Source of the DNA: Streptomyces cylindrosporus
GTDB lineage: Bacteria; Actinomycetota; Actinomycetes; Streptomycetales; Streptomycetaceae
Direction: 5' to 3'
NCBI RefSeq assembly: GCF_022698165.1
Contig: NZ_JALDAY010000019.1
Location: 162,594 to 226,593, forward strand
Length of the DNA stretch: 64,000 nt
Position numbers and translations under genes: made by a program. Under the pieces are notes generated by a model that saw only the letters and a list, made by a program, of their open reading frames with translations, did no database searches and was not told where the DNA came from. The stretch's first letter is position 1. Each line of letters starts with the position of its first letter. Positions 32,820 through 40,911 of the stretch are shown piece after piece.

Positions 32820-33200
32820 GTGGGGCCGGTGCCGGCGAGCGGTCCTGACGGCAACCGGGATGCGGCCGGAGAACAGTGGCTGCGGCTCGGCTGGCGGCTC
32901 GTGCTGGACTCACCGGCCGACGAGGTGATCGAGCGCAAGCGCACCAGGGACCTCGGCCATCCCAGCCTCTACCAGGCGCTGTTCGCCCGCTTCGCGGAAC
33001 GCGGGGGGGGGCGTACGACCGCCGCCTGCGCCGCTGTCAGCTCACCTACCACGAGCGAGTACTTCCCAGGTGCCGAAGTGGCCAGGATCGCCGCCGAGCT
33101 GCACGTCATCGCCGCCCTTCCGGGCCGCTGCGGCCCCAAGAGCTCTTCCATGCGCGCGTGGCCGCGGCCGGAACGGCGGTGCGACCACTGACCGACTGCA
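32820..33200 (+). pseudogene. Decayed gene with several frame changes
   Basis: Coding-like sequence (nearly all G or C at third positions) runs in one frame up to a run of nine or more G bases near 33002 (…HPSLYQALFARFAERGGG). The coding-like signal then moves to a second frame (AYDRRLRRCQLTYHER), back to the first (FPGAEVARIAAELHVIAALPG) and on again (PQELFHARVAAAGTAV). No single frame gives a protein of normal composition. I could not identify the ancestor. A sequencing error at the G run cannot be excluded, but three shifts point to a real pseudogene. Confidence 0.4.
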
Positions 33201-33421
33201 CGCACGCGCGTGCCGGGCGGAAGGACGGCAAGGGCGTGCGGCTGGTCCTGGGCTATGCGCGCCGGGCGCCCGCCCGAATCCGGGCGGGTGTACGGCTGAT
33301 GGCCGAGGCGACGGCCCGATGGCCGGAGGGTGACACGCGCGCGAAATGGCGGTCGGCTCGTCCCTTTCGTCACGGGCATCCGCCTGGCCGCGTGTCTGTC
33401 CCCTTGCCCCCGCGGTCAGTT

Positions 33422-33443
33422 GTTCACTTGTGGTTTCCGTGTG
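33422..33443 (+). promoter_or_regulatory. Probable PHO box (two direct repeat units)
   Basis: GTTCACTTGTG (33422-33432) and GTTTCCGTGTG (33433-33443) are two adjacent 11-nt units resembling the PhoP consensus unit G(G/T)TCAYYYRCG of Streptomyces. They lie 66 bp before the PhoD-like gene. Confidence 0.6.
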
Positions 33444-33508
33444 CGCTGCGGCGCACCAGTAGTTGTGGCATCGCACACTTGGCCGGATCCCGTCCTGGAG
33501 GCGTATCC

Positions 33509-35092
33509 ATGTCACACCGTCCGTTCCCCGGCCGCCGCAGCGTCCTGCGCGGCTCCCTCGCCGCGTCGGCGGCCCTCACCCTGCCCACGGCCCTCGGCGC
33601 GGCCCCGGCGTTCGCCCTGTCCGGGCGGCCCAAGGCGGGCTGGGGCGTGCAGGCGGGAGACGTGACCACCGACTCCGGTCTGGTGTGGGTGCGTTCCGAC
33701 CGGCCGGCCCGGATGGTCGTCGAGACGTCCGCGACCGAGTCCTTCCGCAACCCGCGCAGATGGCACGGCCCGCTGCTCGGCGAGGGCTCGGACTTCACCG
33801 GTACGACCCGGCTGCACGGGCTGCCCTCGGGCGAGCAGATCCACTACCGCGTGCTGCTCGCCGACCCCGACGACCCGCGCCGCACCGGCGAGCCCGTGAT
33901 CGGCACCTTCCGCACGGCGCCCGCCAGGCGACGCAAGGGCGTCAAGTTCGTGTGGTCCGGCGACCTGGCGGGCCAGGGCTGGGGCATCAACGAGTCGATC
34001 GGCGGCTACCGGATCTTCGACGCCATGGCGAAGACGGACCCGGACTTCTTCCTGTGCAGCGGTGACAACATCTACGCCGACGGCGTGATCTCGGCGACGC
34101 AGGCGCTGCCCGACGGCAGCCTGTACCGCAACGTCACCACCGAGGAGAAGTCGCACGTCGCCGTCAGCCTGGCCGACTTCCGGGGCAACTTCCGCTACAA
34201 CCTGCTGGACTCGGCGCTGCGCCGGTTCAACGCCCAGGTGCCGAGCATCATCCAGTGGGACGACCACGAGGTCCGCAACAACTGGTACCCGGGCGAGGTC
34301 ATCGGCACCGGCACGCCCTACCCGGCCGGCACGAAGCTCGACGACATGGCCCTGCGCTCCCGGCAGGCCTTCTCCGAGTACTTCCCCATCGGCACCATCA
34401 GCGGCCGCCCGGACGGCCGGATCTACCGCGTCGTCAACCACGGCCCGCTGCTGGACGTGTTCGTGCTCGACATGCGCACCTACCGCAACGCCAACTCCCC
34501 CGACAACCAGACCGTCGACCCGCAGGGCATCCTGGGCGCCGAGCAGTTGGAGTGGCTCAAGCGCGAGCTGTCCCGGTCGCGCGCGGTGTGGAAGGTCATC
34601 GCCGCGGACATGCCGATCGGCCTGGTCGTACCCGACCCGGTCGAGGGCAAGGCGAACTTCGAGGCCGTCGCCCAGGGCGACCCGGGCGCGCCGCTGGGCC
34701 GCGAGCTGCAGATCGCGGAGCTGCTGCGGTACATCAAGCACCGGCGCATCACCGGCACGGTGTGGCTGACGGCCGACGTGCACCACACCTCGGCCCAGCA
34801 CTACGACCCGTCGCGGGCCGCGTTCAAGGACTTCGAGCCGTTCTGGGAGTTCGTCTCCGGCCCGCTCAACGCGGGCGCCTTCCAGGCCAACGCGCTCGAC
34901 GGCACGTTCGGCCCGGACCGGGTGTTCGTGAAGGCGCCGACCGTCGCGAACGTCTCGCCGGCCGAGGGCTACCAGTTCTTCGGCGAGGTCGACATCGACG
35001 GCGACAGCGGTGAGCTGACGGTCCGTCTGCGCGAGTACGACGGCACGGTGCTGTTCACCCAGACGCTGCAGCCGGGCCGGGTCGGCCAGTAA
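33509..35092 (+). CDS. phoD: PhoD-family alkaline phosphatase/phosphodiesterase, Tat-exported
   Basis: A 527-residue secreted enzyme. The N-terminus has a twin-arginine signal (PGRRSVLRGSLAASAALTLPTALG), which fits export of a folded, metal-containing protein. A PhoD_N domain (VQAGDVTTDSGLVWVRSDRPARMVVE) is followed by the metallophosphatase core: WSGDLAGQ, LCSGDNIYADG, IQWDDHEVRNNWYPGE and LTADVHHTSAQHY, which hold the Fe3+/Ca2+ ligands. It releases phosphate from mono- and diesters when phosphate is scarce, and the upstream PHO box agrees with that. Confidence 0.92.
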   Translation: MSHRPFPGRRSVLRGSLAASAALTLPTALGAAPAFALSGRPKAGWGVQAGDVTTDSGLVWVRSDRPARMVVETSATESFRNPRRWHGPLLGEGSDFTGTTRLHGLPSGEQIHYRVLLADPDDPRRTGEPVIGTFRTAPARRRKGVKFVWSGDLAGQGWGINESIGGYRIFDAMAKTDPDFFLCSGDNIYADGVISATQALPDGSLYRNVTTEEKSHVAVSLADFRGNFRYNLLDSALRRFNAQVPSIIQWDDHEVRNNWYPGEVIGTGTPYPAGTKLDDMALRSRQAFSEYFPIGTISGRPDGRIYRVVNHGPLLDVFVLDMRTYRNANSPDNQTVDPQGILGAEQLEWLKRELSRSRAVWKVIAADMPIGLVVPDPVEGKANFEAVAQGDPGAPLGRELQIAELLRYIKHRRITGTVWLTADVHHTSAQHYDPSRAAFKDFEPFWEFVSGPLNAGAFQANALDGTFGPDRVFVKAPTVANVSPAEGYQFFGEVDIDGDSGELTVRLREYDGTVLFTQTLQPGRVGQ

Positions 35093-35109
35093 CTCCCGTA
35101 CCCTCTCAG

Positions 35110-35150
35110 CAGGGCCGCGCACCGGCGTCATCCCCCGGCGCGCGGCCCTG
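35110..35150 (+). terminator. Hairpin terminator after PhoD gene
   Basis: CAGGGCCGCGC (35110-35120) pairs with GCGCGGCCCTG (35140-35150), extended by CCGG/CCGG inside. It starts 17 nt after the phosphodiesterase stop. Confidence 0.7.
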
Positions 35151-35231
35151 TCCCGTGCCCGAACTCGACCGTCCGCACGGCGTTTTCGCAGGTCAGGCCC
35201 GATTGTCAGTGGTCGCCTCTACGGTTTTTCC

Positions 35232-36698
35232 ATGACGCGATCTTTGCAGGCCGTGGCCTATCGCCGACCCTCCGTGCTGGAGTCGTCGGCGGGTGGGCGA
35301 CGCCTGGGACTCGAGACCTCGCGGGGTGCGACGCCGACCGGCGCCGAGGACCATCCCCGCTTCTTCGCAGGCTTCCTGACGTCTCCTCAGGTGGCCTCCG
35401 CCGGACTGCTCGCGGTGGCCGACGTGGCGGCCGCGCGCTACTACCAGCGGCAGCTGCGCGCCTCGCTGGACCCGGTGGTGACGGGCAACGGGGACCGGCT
35501 GCGCTTCGAGTCCTTCTCCGGCTGCGGCGGGGTGTACGCCCGGCTGGACGTGCTGGAAGCGGGCCTGGGCGGCGGCGAGGTCGGGCACGGCACGACGAAC
35601 GTCGACGTCAACAACCCGCTGCGGGAGGCCCTTTCCCGGATCGGCTCGGACGATCCGCTGCATCTGCGGGTCGGCCCCGAGGAACTCGCGGTGACCACGC
35701 TCGACGGTCCGGTCGTGGAGAAGAAGGTGCCGCTGCCCGACCGGTGGCTGCGGGGCTTCGCCGAGGCCCAGGTGATCGCCGCCGGCTTCGACCTGCGGGC
35801 CGAGCTGCCGGCGGCCGACGCGGTTCGGTTCCTGCGCGCCCTGCCCCGCGGGGGAGGGCGGGGCGCGTCGACCGGCCCGCGGTGGGTGGTGCCGGCCGGC
35901 CGGACCCTGCGGCCGACCACGCGCGCGGTGCCGGGCGCCGTGTGCCTGCCCGGCCCGGAGCGGCTGATCGCCCTCCAGCGCGTCCTGCGACACGCGACGG
36001 CCCTGCGAGTGTACGGCCCGACGGTCACCGGCGCCACCTCCACGGCCAGCGCCTGGGAAGCGGTCCTGCCGGGAATGCGGCTCACGCTCACCCTCTCGCC
36101 GGACGCCTCGCGCGGGTTCTCCGGCGAGGGCGGCGTCCTGGACGCGCTCGCCACCGACGAGGCGGCCGAGGACGCGGAGCTGATCTCGGTCCTCCTCGCC
36201 TGGGAGCCTCGCGTCGACATCGCCGACCTCGCCACGGCCTCGGGCCTGACGGCCGAGCGGGTCAGGGCGGCACTGGTCCGCCTGGGCACCTCGGGCCGCG
36301 TCGGCTACGACACGGCGGAGGCGGCCTACTTCCACCGTGAACTCCCCTACGACGCCGAGCGCGTGGAGCACCACAATCCCAGGCTGCGCTCGGCCCGGGC
36401 ACTGGTGGCCGCGGGCGCGGTCGCGCTGGACGGCGCCCTGGGGACGGTGACGGCCGAGGACGGCCATGTGCACCGGGTCCGGGACGAGTCCGGGGTGCTG
36501 ACCTGCAGCTGCCTGTGGTGGGCGAAGTACCGGGGCGGGCGCGGGCCCTGCAAGCACGCGCTGGCCGTGCGGATGGTGCGGCGGGGGGCCGCGGCGGGGC
36601 AGCGGGGCGGCCGGGTGGTGCGGGCGGGTGCCGGGGCGGAGCAGCGCCGCACCCACGCGGAGCCGGGGACGGTTCGGATCGACGGGGGTGTGCGATGA
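35232..36698 (+). CDS. SWIM zinc-finger protein
   Basis: A 488-residue protein with one SWIM motif at the C-terminus: C425-x-C427 (LTCSCLWW), then C440-x-H442 (GPCKHALAVRM). The rest (SLQAVAYRRPSVLESSAGGRRLGLETS..., EDAELISVLLAWEPRVDIADLATASGLTAERVRAALVRLGTSGRVGYD) shows a helical winged-helix-like region in the middle. SWIM domains bind nucleic acid or protein. The stop overlaps the next gene by 4 nt, so the pair is translated together. Elsewhere in Streptomyces such genes precede MoxR/VWA genes, but here only the DUF6493 partner follows. Confidence 0.85.
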   Translation: MTRSLQAVAYRRPSVLESSAGGRRLGLETSRGATPTGAEDHPRFFAGFLTSPQVASAGLLAVADVAAARYYQRQLRASLDPVVTGNGDRLRFESFSGCGGVYARLDVLEAGLGGGEVGHGTTNVDVNNPLREALSRIGSDDPLHLRVGPEELAVTTLDGPVVEKKVPLPDRWLRGFAEAQVIAAGFDLRAELPAADAVRFLRALPRGGGRGASTGPRWVVPAGRTLRPTTRAVPGAVCLPGPERLIALQRVLRHATALRVYGPTVTGATSTASAWEAVLPGMRLTLTLSPDASRGFSGEGGVLDALATDEAAEDAELISVLLAWEPRVDIADLATASGLTAERVRAALVRLGTSGRVGYDTAEAAYFHRELPYDAERVEHHNPRLRSARALVAAGAVALDGALGTVTAEDGHVHRVRDESGVLTCSCLWWAKYRGGRGPCKHALAVRMVRRGAAAGQRGGRVVRAGAGAEQRRTHAEPGTVRIDGGVR

Positions 36699-39367
36699 GT
36701 TCGCTGATGGAAGCGGTGCGGGCGGGGCGGACGCCCGAGGTGGTGAGCCTGCTCGACGAGATGACCGACACCGAACGCCGGTCCCTCCTCCCCGAGTTGA
36801 AGGCACTGCGCAAGGAACTGCGGGCCGCTCCCTGGGAGGCGGACGCCCGCCGCGCCTACCCGCCGCTGTACGCGGCCGGGGTGGCATGCCAGACCGGCGC
36901 CGCGGCGGTCGCCGCCTGGATCGCCGCGGCCGACATGCGCTGGTCGCAGACCGCGCCGGCGCTGCTGCTGCGCATCCTCGGCGACCGCTCCCCCGAGTGG
37001 CTCGCCGACCTCGCCCATCGGCTCGCCGAGCGGCCCGCCTCGTCCGCGGTGCCGTACGAGCTGATGTCCGGTCTGGTGCGGCTGTCGGGCTGCGCGGTGC
37101 CGACCACGGACGCGTATGTGCGGGGCTGGATGGGCCACCTGGGCTGGGCCTGGCGGCAGGGCGGCACGCTGCTGGACCGGCTGCGTCCGGATCCGCATCT
37201 GACGGAGCTGGTGGCCGCGCTCTTCGAGACGGGCGACATCGGCGGGCAGCTCGAGTGGCCGCACGGCGACGGCCCCGACACCTGGACCGGCGCGCTGGCC
37301 CGGCTCACCGCGGAGGGCGCCCTCGATCGCAAGGTGATGGTCGACGCCTGTGTGTCGCGGCTGCTGCGGGGCGGCACGAACACCGAACTCCGCGTGTTCC
37401 TGCGGCTGTTGAAGCTGCTCGACCTCGGGCGGGACGAGGAGCGGGAGCGGACCGGCGACTGGCTGGCCCTGGCCTCCGCCGCGGTCTCGCCGGTGGCGTC
37501 GCACGCCCAGTCGGTGCTGGCCGCGCTCGCCCTCGACGGCGAGCTGACGACCCGTCGGCTCGCGGAGATGTCGGACGCGGTGCTGTTCCGCCCCGAGAAG
37601 AAGCTCGTGCGGGCCCAGTTGGTGCTGCTCGGCAAGGTGCTGACCCGGGACGCCGCCACGGCCGACGAGCTGCTGCCCGTCGTCGCGCAGGCGTTCGGCC
37701 ACGAGGACTCGGACGTGCAGGAGCGGGCGCTGAAGCTGGTGGAACGGCACCTGAACAAGCTCGGGAACACCCAGGTCCGGGGCGAATTGGCCGTCGCCGC
37801 CGAGCAGTTGATCCCGGCGCTGCGCAGCCGGGCGGGCCTGCTCCTGGGCAGCACTCCGGCGGCACCGGCACCCGCCTTGGAGTACGAGGAGATCCTGCCG
37901 CCCGCGCCGCATCCGGCCCACCTCGGCCCCGCGCCGATGTCGGCGGTGGAGGTCGCGGAAGAGGTCGGGGCGGCGCTCGCGGCCGAGCCCGGCGTGGCCG
38001 GGTTCGAGCGGGCGTTGGCCGGCCTGGTGCGCCATGCCTACCGCGATCGGGAAATGCTCCTGGAAGCGCTCGGGCCCGTGCTCACCCGCCGCTGGTGGTA
38101 CGACGCCGACTCTCCGGACGGGCCGAACCACACAGGTCGGTTCGACAGAAGCGACTTCACGGTGTCGGACGCGGAGGACGGCCTGGACCTCCTCCTCGCC
38201 GCCCTGTTCGGGAAGGTGAACCCCGGCACGCTCCACGCGTTCGTACGGCAGGTGCCCACGGTCCGTGATTGCGGGCACGGCGCCCTCTCCCGGGCCTTCG
38301 CAGCCCGCCTATGGGAGGTGGCGTATCGGCTGCGCACCGACCCGCTCCCGTTCCTGCTGTCGACCCCGACCTGGAGCACCGGCCTGCTGGAGCCGGACGA
38401 GTTGGTGGACCGTCTGGACGAGTATCGGCGCCTGGGTGCCCGAGTGTCGGCGGCGGACTTCGCGCAGGCGCTGCTGCGGGTGCGGCGCACGGACCGAGCG
38501 GCGGCTGTGCGCGCCGCCGAGCGGGCCACCGCCCTCGGCACGGCGGAGGGCGCACGGCTCGCCGACTGGCTGGGCGAGGCCGAACCCGGGCTGCCGACGA
38601 CGCGACGACGGACCTCGGGCAACCGGATCCTGCTCGAGTGCGGTGAGATCCTGGAACTGCAGGGCGACTTCCCGGCCGAGTTCCGTCCCCTCGGCCGCCC
38701 GACGAGCGTCGTCGAGGAGCGGTGGTACTGCCACCACTGGAGCAATGACATACGTCCGCACTGGCTGGCCCTGCTCCCCGAGCGTCGCGAGCTCGTCGCC
38801 GGGCGGCTGCTGCCGGATCTGTCCGCCGGCGCCGTGCACGACGAGCGGGGCGCCGCCGCCGTACTGCCGCTGCTCGCGGAGTCCGGCGGTGAGGCCGGTG
38901 AGGCCGTGCATCTGGGGCTGGCGTACGGGCTCGGCGCGCGGCATGCGGAGGATCGGCTCGCCGCGGTGGACGCGCTGCTGATCCTGGCGGCCCGAGGGCA
39001 GCTCGACGCGGCCCGGCTGGGTGCGGACCTGGGCCAGTTGGTGCGGCGCGGGGCCCTGAAGCCGCTGCGGCTCGCCGAGTCGGCGCGGACCGCCGCGGCG
39101 ACGGGCGCGAACGCCACCATCTGGGAGATGTTGCGGCACGCCCTGCCGGTGCTGCTCGCCGAACTCGCCGTCGGCGGCAGCGGCTCGGCGGTGTCCGCCC
39201 GCGGGCTCGGGGAGCTGCTGGCGGTGGCCGCGGAGTCGGCCGAGCGCTGCCGGGCGCGGGGTGAGATACCCCACCTGGCGCAGACGGCGGACCGGCGGGG
39301 TTCCTCCCGGCTGGTGTCCCAGGCCCGGCGGTTGCGGACCGCGCTGGCCCTGGGCATGGCCGCCTGA
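36695..39367 (+). CDS. DUF6493 family protein
   Basis: An 890-residue all-helical protein, starting MSSLMEAVRAGRTPEVVSLLDEMTDTERRSLLPELKALRKELR. It is a long array of short helices in a repeat-like pattern (HEAT/ARM-like) with a helical C-terminus (LVSQARRLRTALALGMAA). It has no catalytic motif that I can recognise. It is translationally coupled to the SWIM protein (ATGA overlap), so the two are likely to act in one complex. The function of the family is unknown. Confidence 0.78.
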   Translation: MSSLMEAVRAGRTPEVVSLLDEMTDTERRSLLPELKALRKELRAAPWEADARRAYPPLYAAGVACQTGAAAVAAWIAAADMRWSQTAPALLLRILGDRSPEWLADLAHRLAERPASSAVPYELMSGLVRLSGCAVPTTDAYVRGWMGHLGWAWRQGGTLLDRLRPDPHLTELVAALFETGDIGGQLEWPHGDGPDTWTGALARLTAEGALDRKVMVDACVSRLLRGGTNTELRVFLRLLKLLDLGRDEERERTGDWLALASAAVSPVASHAQSVLAALALDGELTTRRLAEMSDAVLFRPEKKLVRAQLVLLGKVLTRDAATADELLPVVAQAFGHEDSDVQERALKLVERHLNKLGNTQVRGELAVAAEQLIPALRSRAGLLLGSTPAAPAPALEYEEILPPAPHPAHLGPAPMSAVEVAEEVGAALAAEPGVAGFERALAGLVRHAYRDREMLLEALGPVLTRRWWYDADSPDGPNHTGRFDRSDFTVSDAEDGLDLLLAALFGKVNPGTLHAFVRQVPTVRDCGHGALSRAFAARLWEVAYRLRTDPLPFLLSTPTWSTGLLEPDELVDRLDEYRRLGARVSAADFAQALLRVRRTDRAAAVRAAERATALGTAEGARLADWLGEAEPGLPTTRRRTSGNRILLECGEILELQGDFPAEFRPLGRPTSVVEERWYCHHWSNDIRPHWLALLPERRELVAGRLLPDLSAGAVHDERGAAAVLPLLAESGGEAGEAVHLGLAYGLGARHAEDRLAAVDALLILAARGQLDAARLGADLGQLVRRGALKPLRLAESARTAAATGANATIWEMLRHALPVLLAELAVGGSGSAVSARGLGELLAVAAESAERCRARGEIPHLAQTADRRGSSRLVSQARRLRTALALGMAA

Positions 39368-39405
39368 CCAGCGCCCTCACCTGCGCGCTCACCGGCCACA
39401 GCACA

Positions 39406-39418
39406 ATCGTAAAACGAT
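39406..39418. promoter_or_regulatory. Inverted repeat ATCGT-AAA-ACGAT
   Basis: A 5-bp inverted repeat in an unusually AT-rich stretch (39400-39440) between the DUF6493 stop and the ACT-GNAT gene. The composition shift suggests that this gene has its own promoter. Confidence 0.35.
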
Positions 39419-39501
39419 CAACAAAAGGTACATAAGCACGCTTTACCCGTCAGTCACAGTACGTTCGTGATCACGCAACACCCTTCCTTCACAGTGGCTG
39501 C

Positions 39502-40911
39502 ATGAGTCGAGAAATGTCTGATGTGACGCGTGCGAAGAACGGCCGTCCCGTGCACCACTGGCGGCGGGACGTCGTCGAACTCGCCGCGCTGTTCACGGCC
39601 GTGGCCGTGGCGGACGGCGTGGCGAACCTGGTCGGGCACGGCCCGGACGGACCGGCGCTGCTGGTGCTCTCGGCGGTCGTGCTGGCCGCCACGGCGGGGT
39701 TCCACATCTGGTGGTCACGCCGCCACGGTCATGCGCCTCCGGTCATCGATACCGGTGCCCGGCCGCTGCCGCAGGGGCAGCAGGCCGGGCCGTCCGAGCC
39801 CACGTCGGCGACGCCGGAGGCCGTGCCCACGGAGAGCACGCTGTGGCGGATGCGGACGACGGTGAAGGACGAACCGGGGTCGCTGGCGGCGCTGTGCACG
39901 GCGCTCGCCGGGCAGCGGGTCGACATCCTCAGCCTGCAGACGCATCCGCTGGCCGAGGGCACGGTCGACGAGTTCCTGCTGCGGGCCCCCGGTGGGCTCG
40001 CGGCGTCCGAGCTCACGCGGCTGGTCTCGTCGGCCGGGGGCGCGGACACCTGGATCGAGCGGGCCGACGCCCACGATCTGGTGGACGCGCCGACGCGAGT
40101 GCTGGGCCTGGCGACCCGGACCGCGCTGGACGCGGCGGAACTGCCGCTGGCGTTGCGGCAGTTGCTGGGCCGGTGCACGATCCGCCAGCTGCCCGCCGTG
40201 CCGGTCGGCGGCGGTCGGGCGCCGGAGGGCGTGCCGGTGGAGGGGGTTCTCGAGGACACTGTGATGCGGCTGCGGGCGCCGGAGGGTGGAGTGATCAGCG
40301 TGGAGCGGCCGTATCTGCCGTTCACCCCGACCGAGTTCGCGCGGGCGCGGGCGCTGGTGGAGCTGGACGCGCGGCTCGGGCCGCGGGTGCCGCGCAGCCA
40401 GGACGTGCTGACGCTGCCCGAGGGCAACGAGATCACCGTGCGGCGGGCCGATCCGCGGGATCTGGAGGCGGCGCGGGAGATGCACGAGCGGTGCTCGCCG
40501 CGGACGTTGAGCATGCGGTACCACGGCCCTGTCGGGGACGCCGACCGCTATCTGAACCACCTGCTGAACCCGCGTTTCGGCCGCACGCTCGCCGTGCAGA
40601 CCGCCTCCGGACGCCTCGTCGGGCTCGGCCATCTCCTGTGGGACGGGGACGAGACCGAGGTCGCCCTGCTCGTCGAGGACAAGTGGCAGGGGCGTGGCAT
40701 CGGGGGTGAACTGCTGCGGCGGCTGGTGGCGATGGCGGCCGAGACGGGGTGCGCGAGTGTGTATGCCGTGACGCAGGCGTCCAACACGGGGATGGTGGCT
40801 GCGATGCGGGGGTTGGGGTTGCCGCTCGACTATCAGGTCGAGGAGGGGACGCTGGTCATCACGGCGGGGTTGGATGTGGAGGCGCGCGCTATGAGCGCCG
40901 AAGCGCCGTAG
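39502..40911 (+). CDS. ACT-domain/GNAT acetyltransferase fusion with N-terminal membrane helix
   Basis: A 469-residue protein built from three parts: one or two membrane segments at about 30-72 (ALFTAVAVADGVANLV and ALLVLSAVVLAATAGFHIWW), an ACT domain at about 115-185 (MRTTVKDEPGSLAALCTALAGQRVDILSLQTHPLAEGTVDEF), and a C-terminal GNAT domain at about 310-460 (ITVRRADPRDLEAAREMHERCS, DKWQGRGIGGELLRRLVA). ACT domains usually bind amino acids, so the enzyme may acetylate in response to an amino-acid signal. Its 3' end overlaps the convergent PLP gene by 23 bp. Confidence 0.82.
   Translation: MSREMSDVTRAKNGRPVHHWRRDVVELAALFTAVAVADGVANLVGHGPDGPALLVLSAVVLAATAGFHIWWSRRHGHAPPVIDTGARPLPQGQQAGPSEPTSATPEAVPTESTLWRMRTTVKDEPGSLAALCTALAGQRVDILSLQTHPLAEGTVDEFLLRAPGGLAASELTRLVSSAGGADTWIERADAHDLVDAPTRVLGLATRTALDAAELPLALRQLLGRCTIRQLPAVPVGGGRAPEGVPVEGVLEDTVMRLRAPEGGVISVERPYLPFTPTEFARARALVELDARLGPRVPRSQDVLTLPEGNEITVRRADPRDLEAAREMHERCSPRTLSMRYHGPVGDADRYLNHLLNPRFGRTLAVQTASGRLVGLGHLLWDGDETEVALLVEDKWQGRGIGGELLRRLVAMAAETGCASVYAVTQASNTGMVAAMRGLGLPLDYQVEEGTLVITAGLDVEARAMSAEAP

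Noticed and set aside
33512..35131. Long antisense frame over the PhoD gene
   Set aside because: A shadow of the real gene; the sense frame has all metal-binding motifs and a Tat signal.
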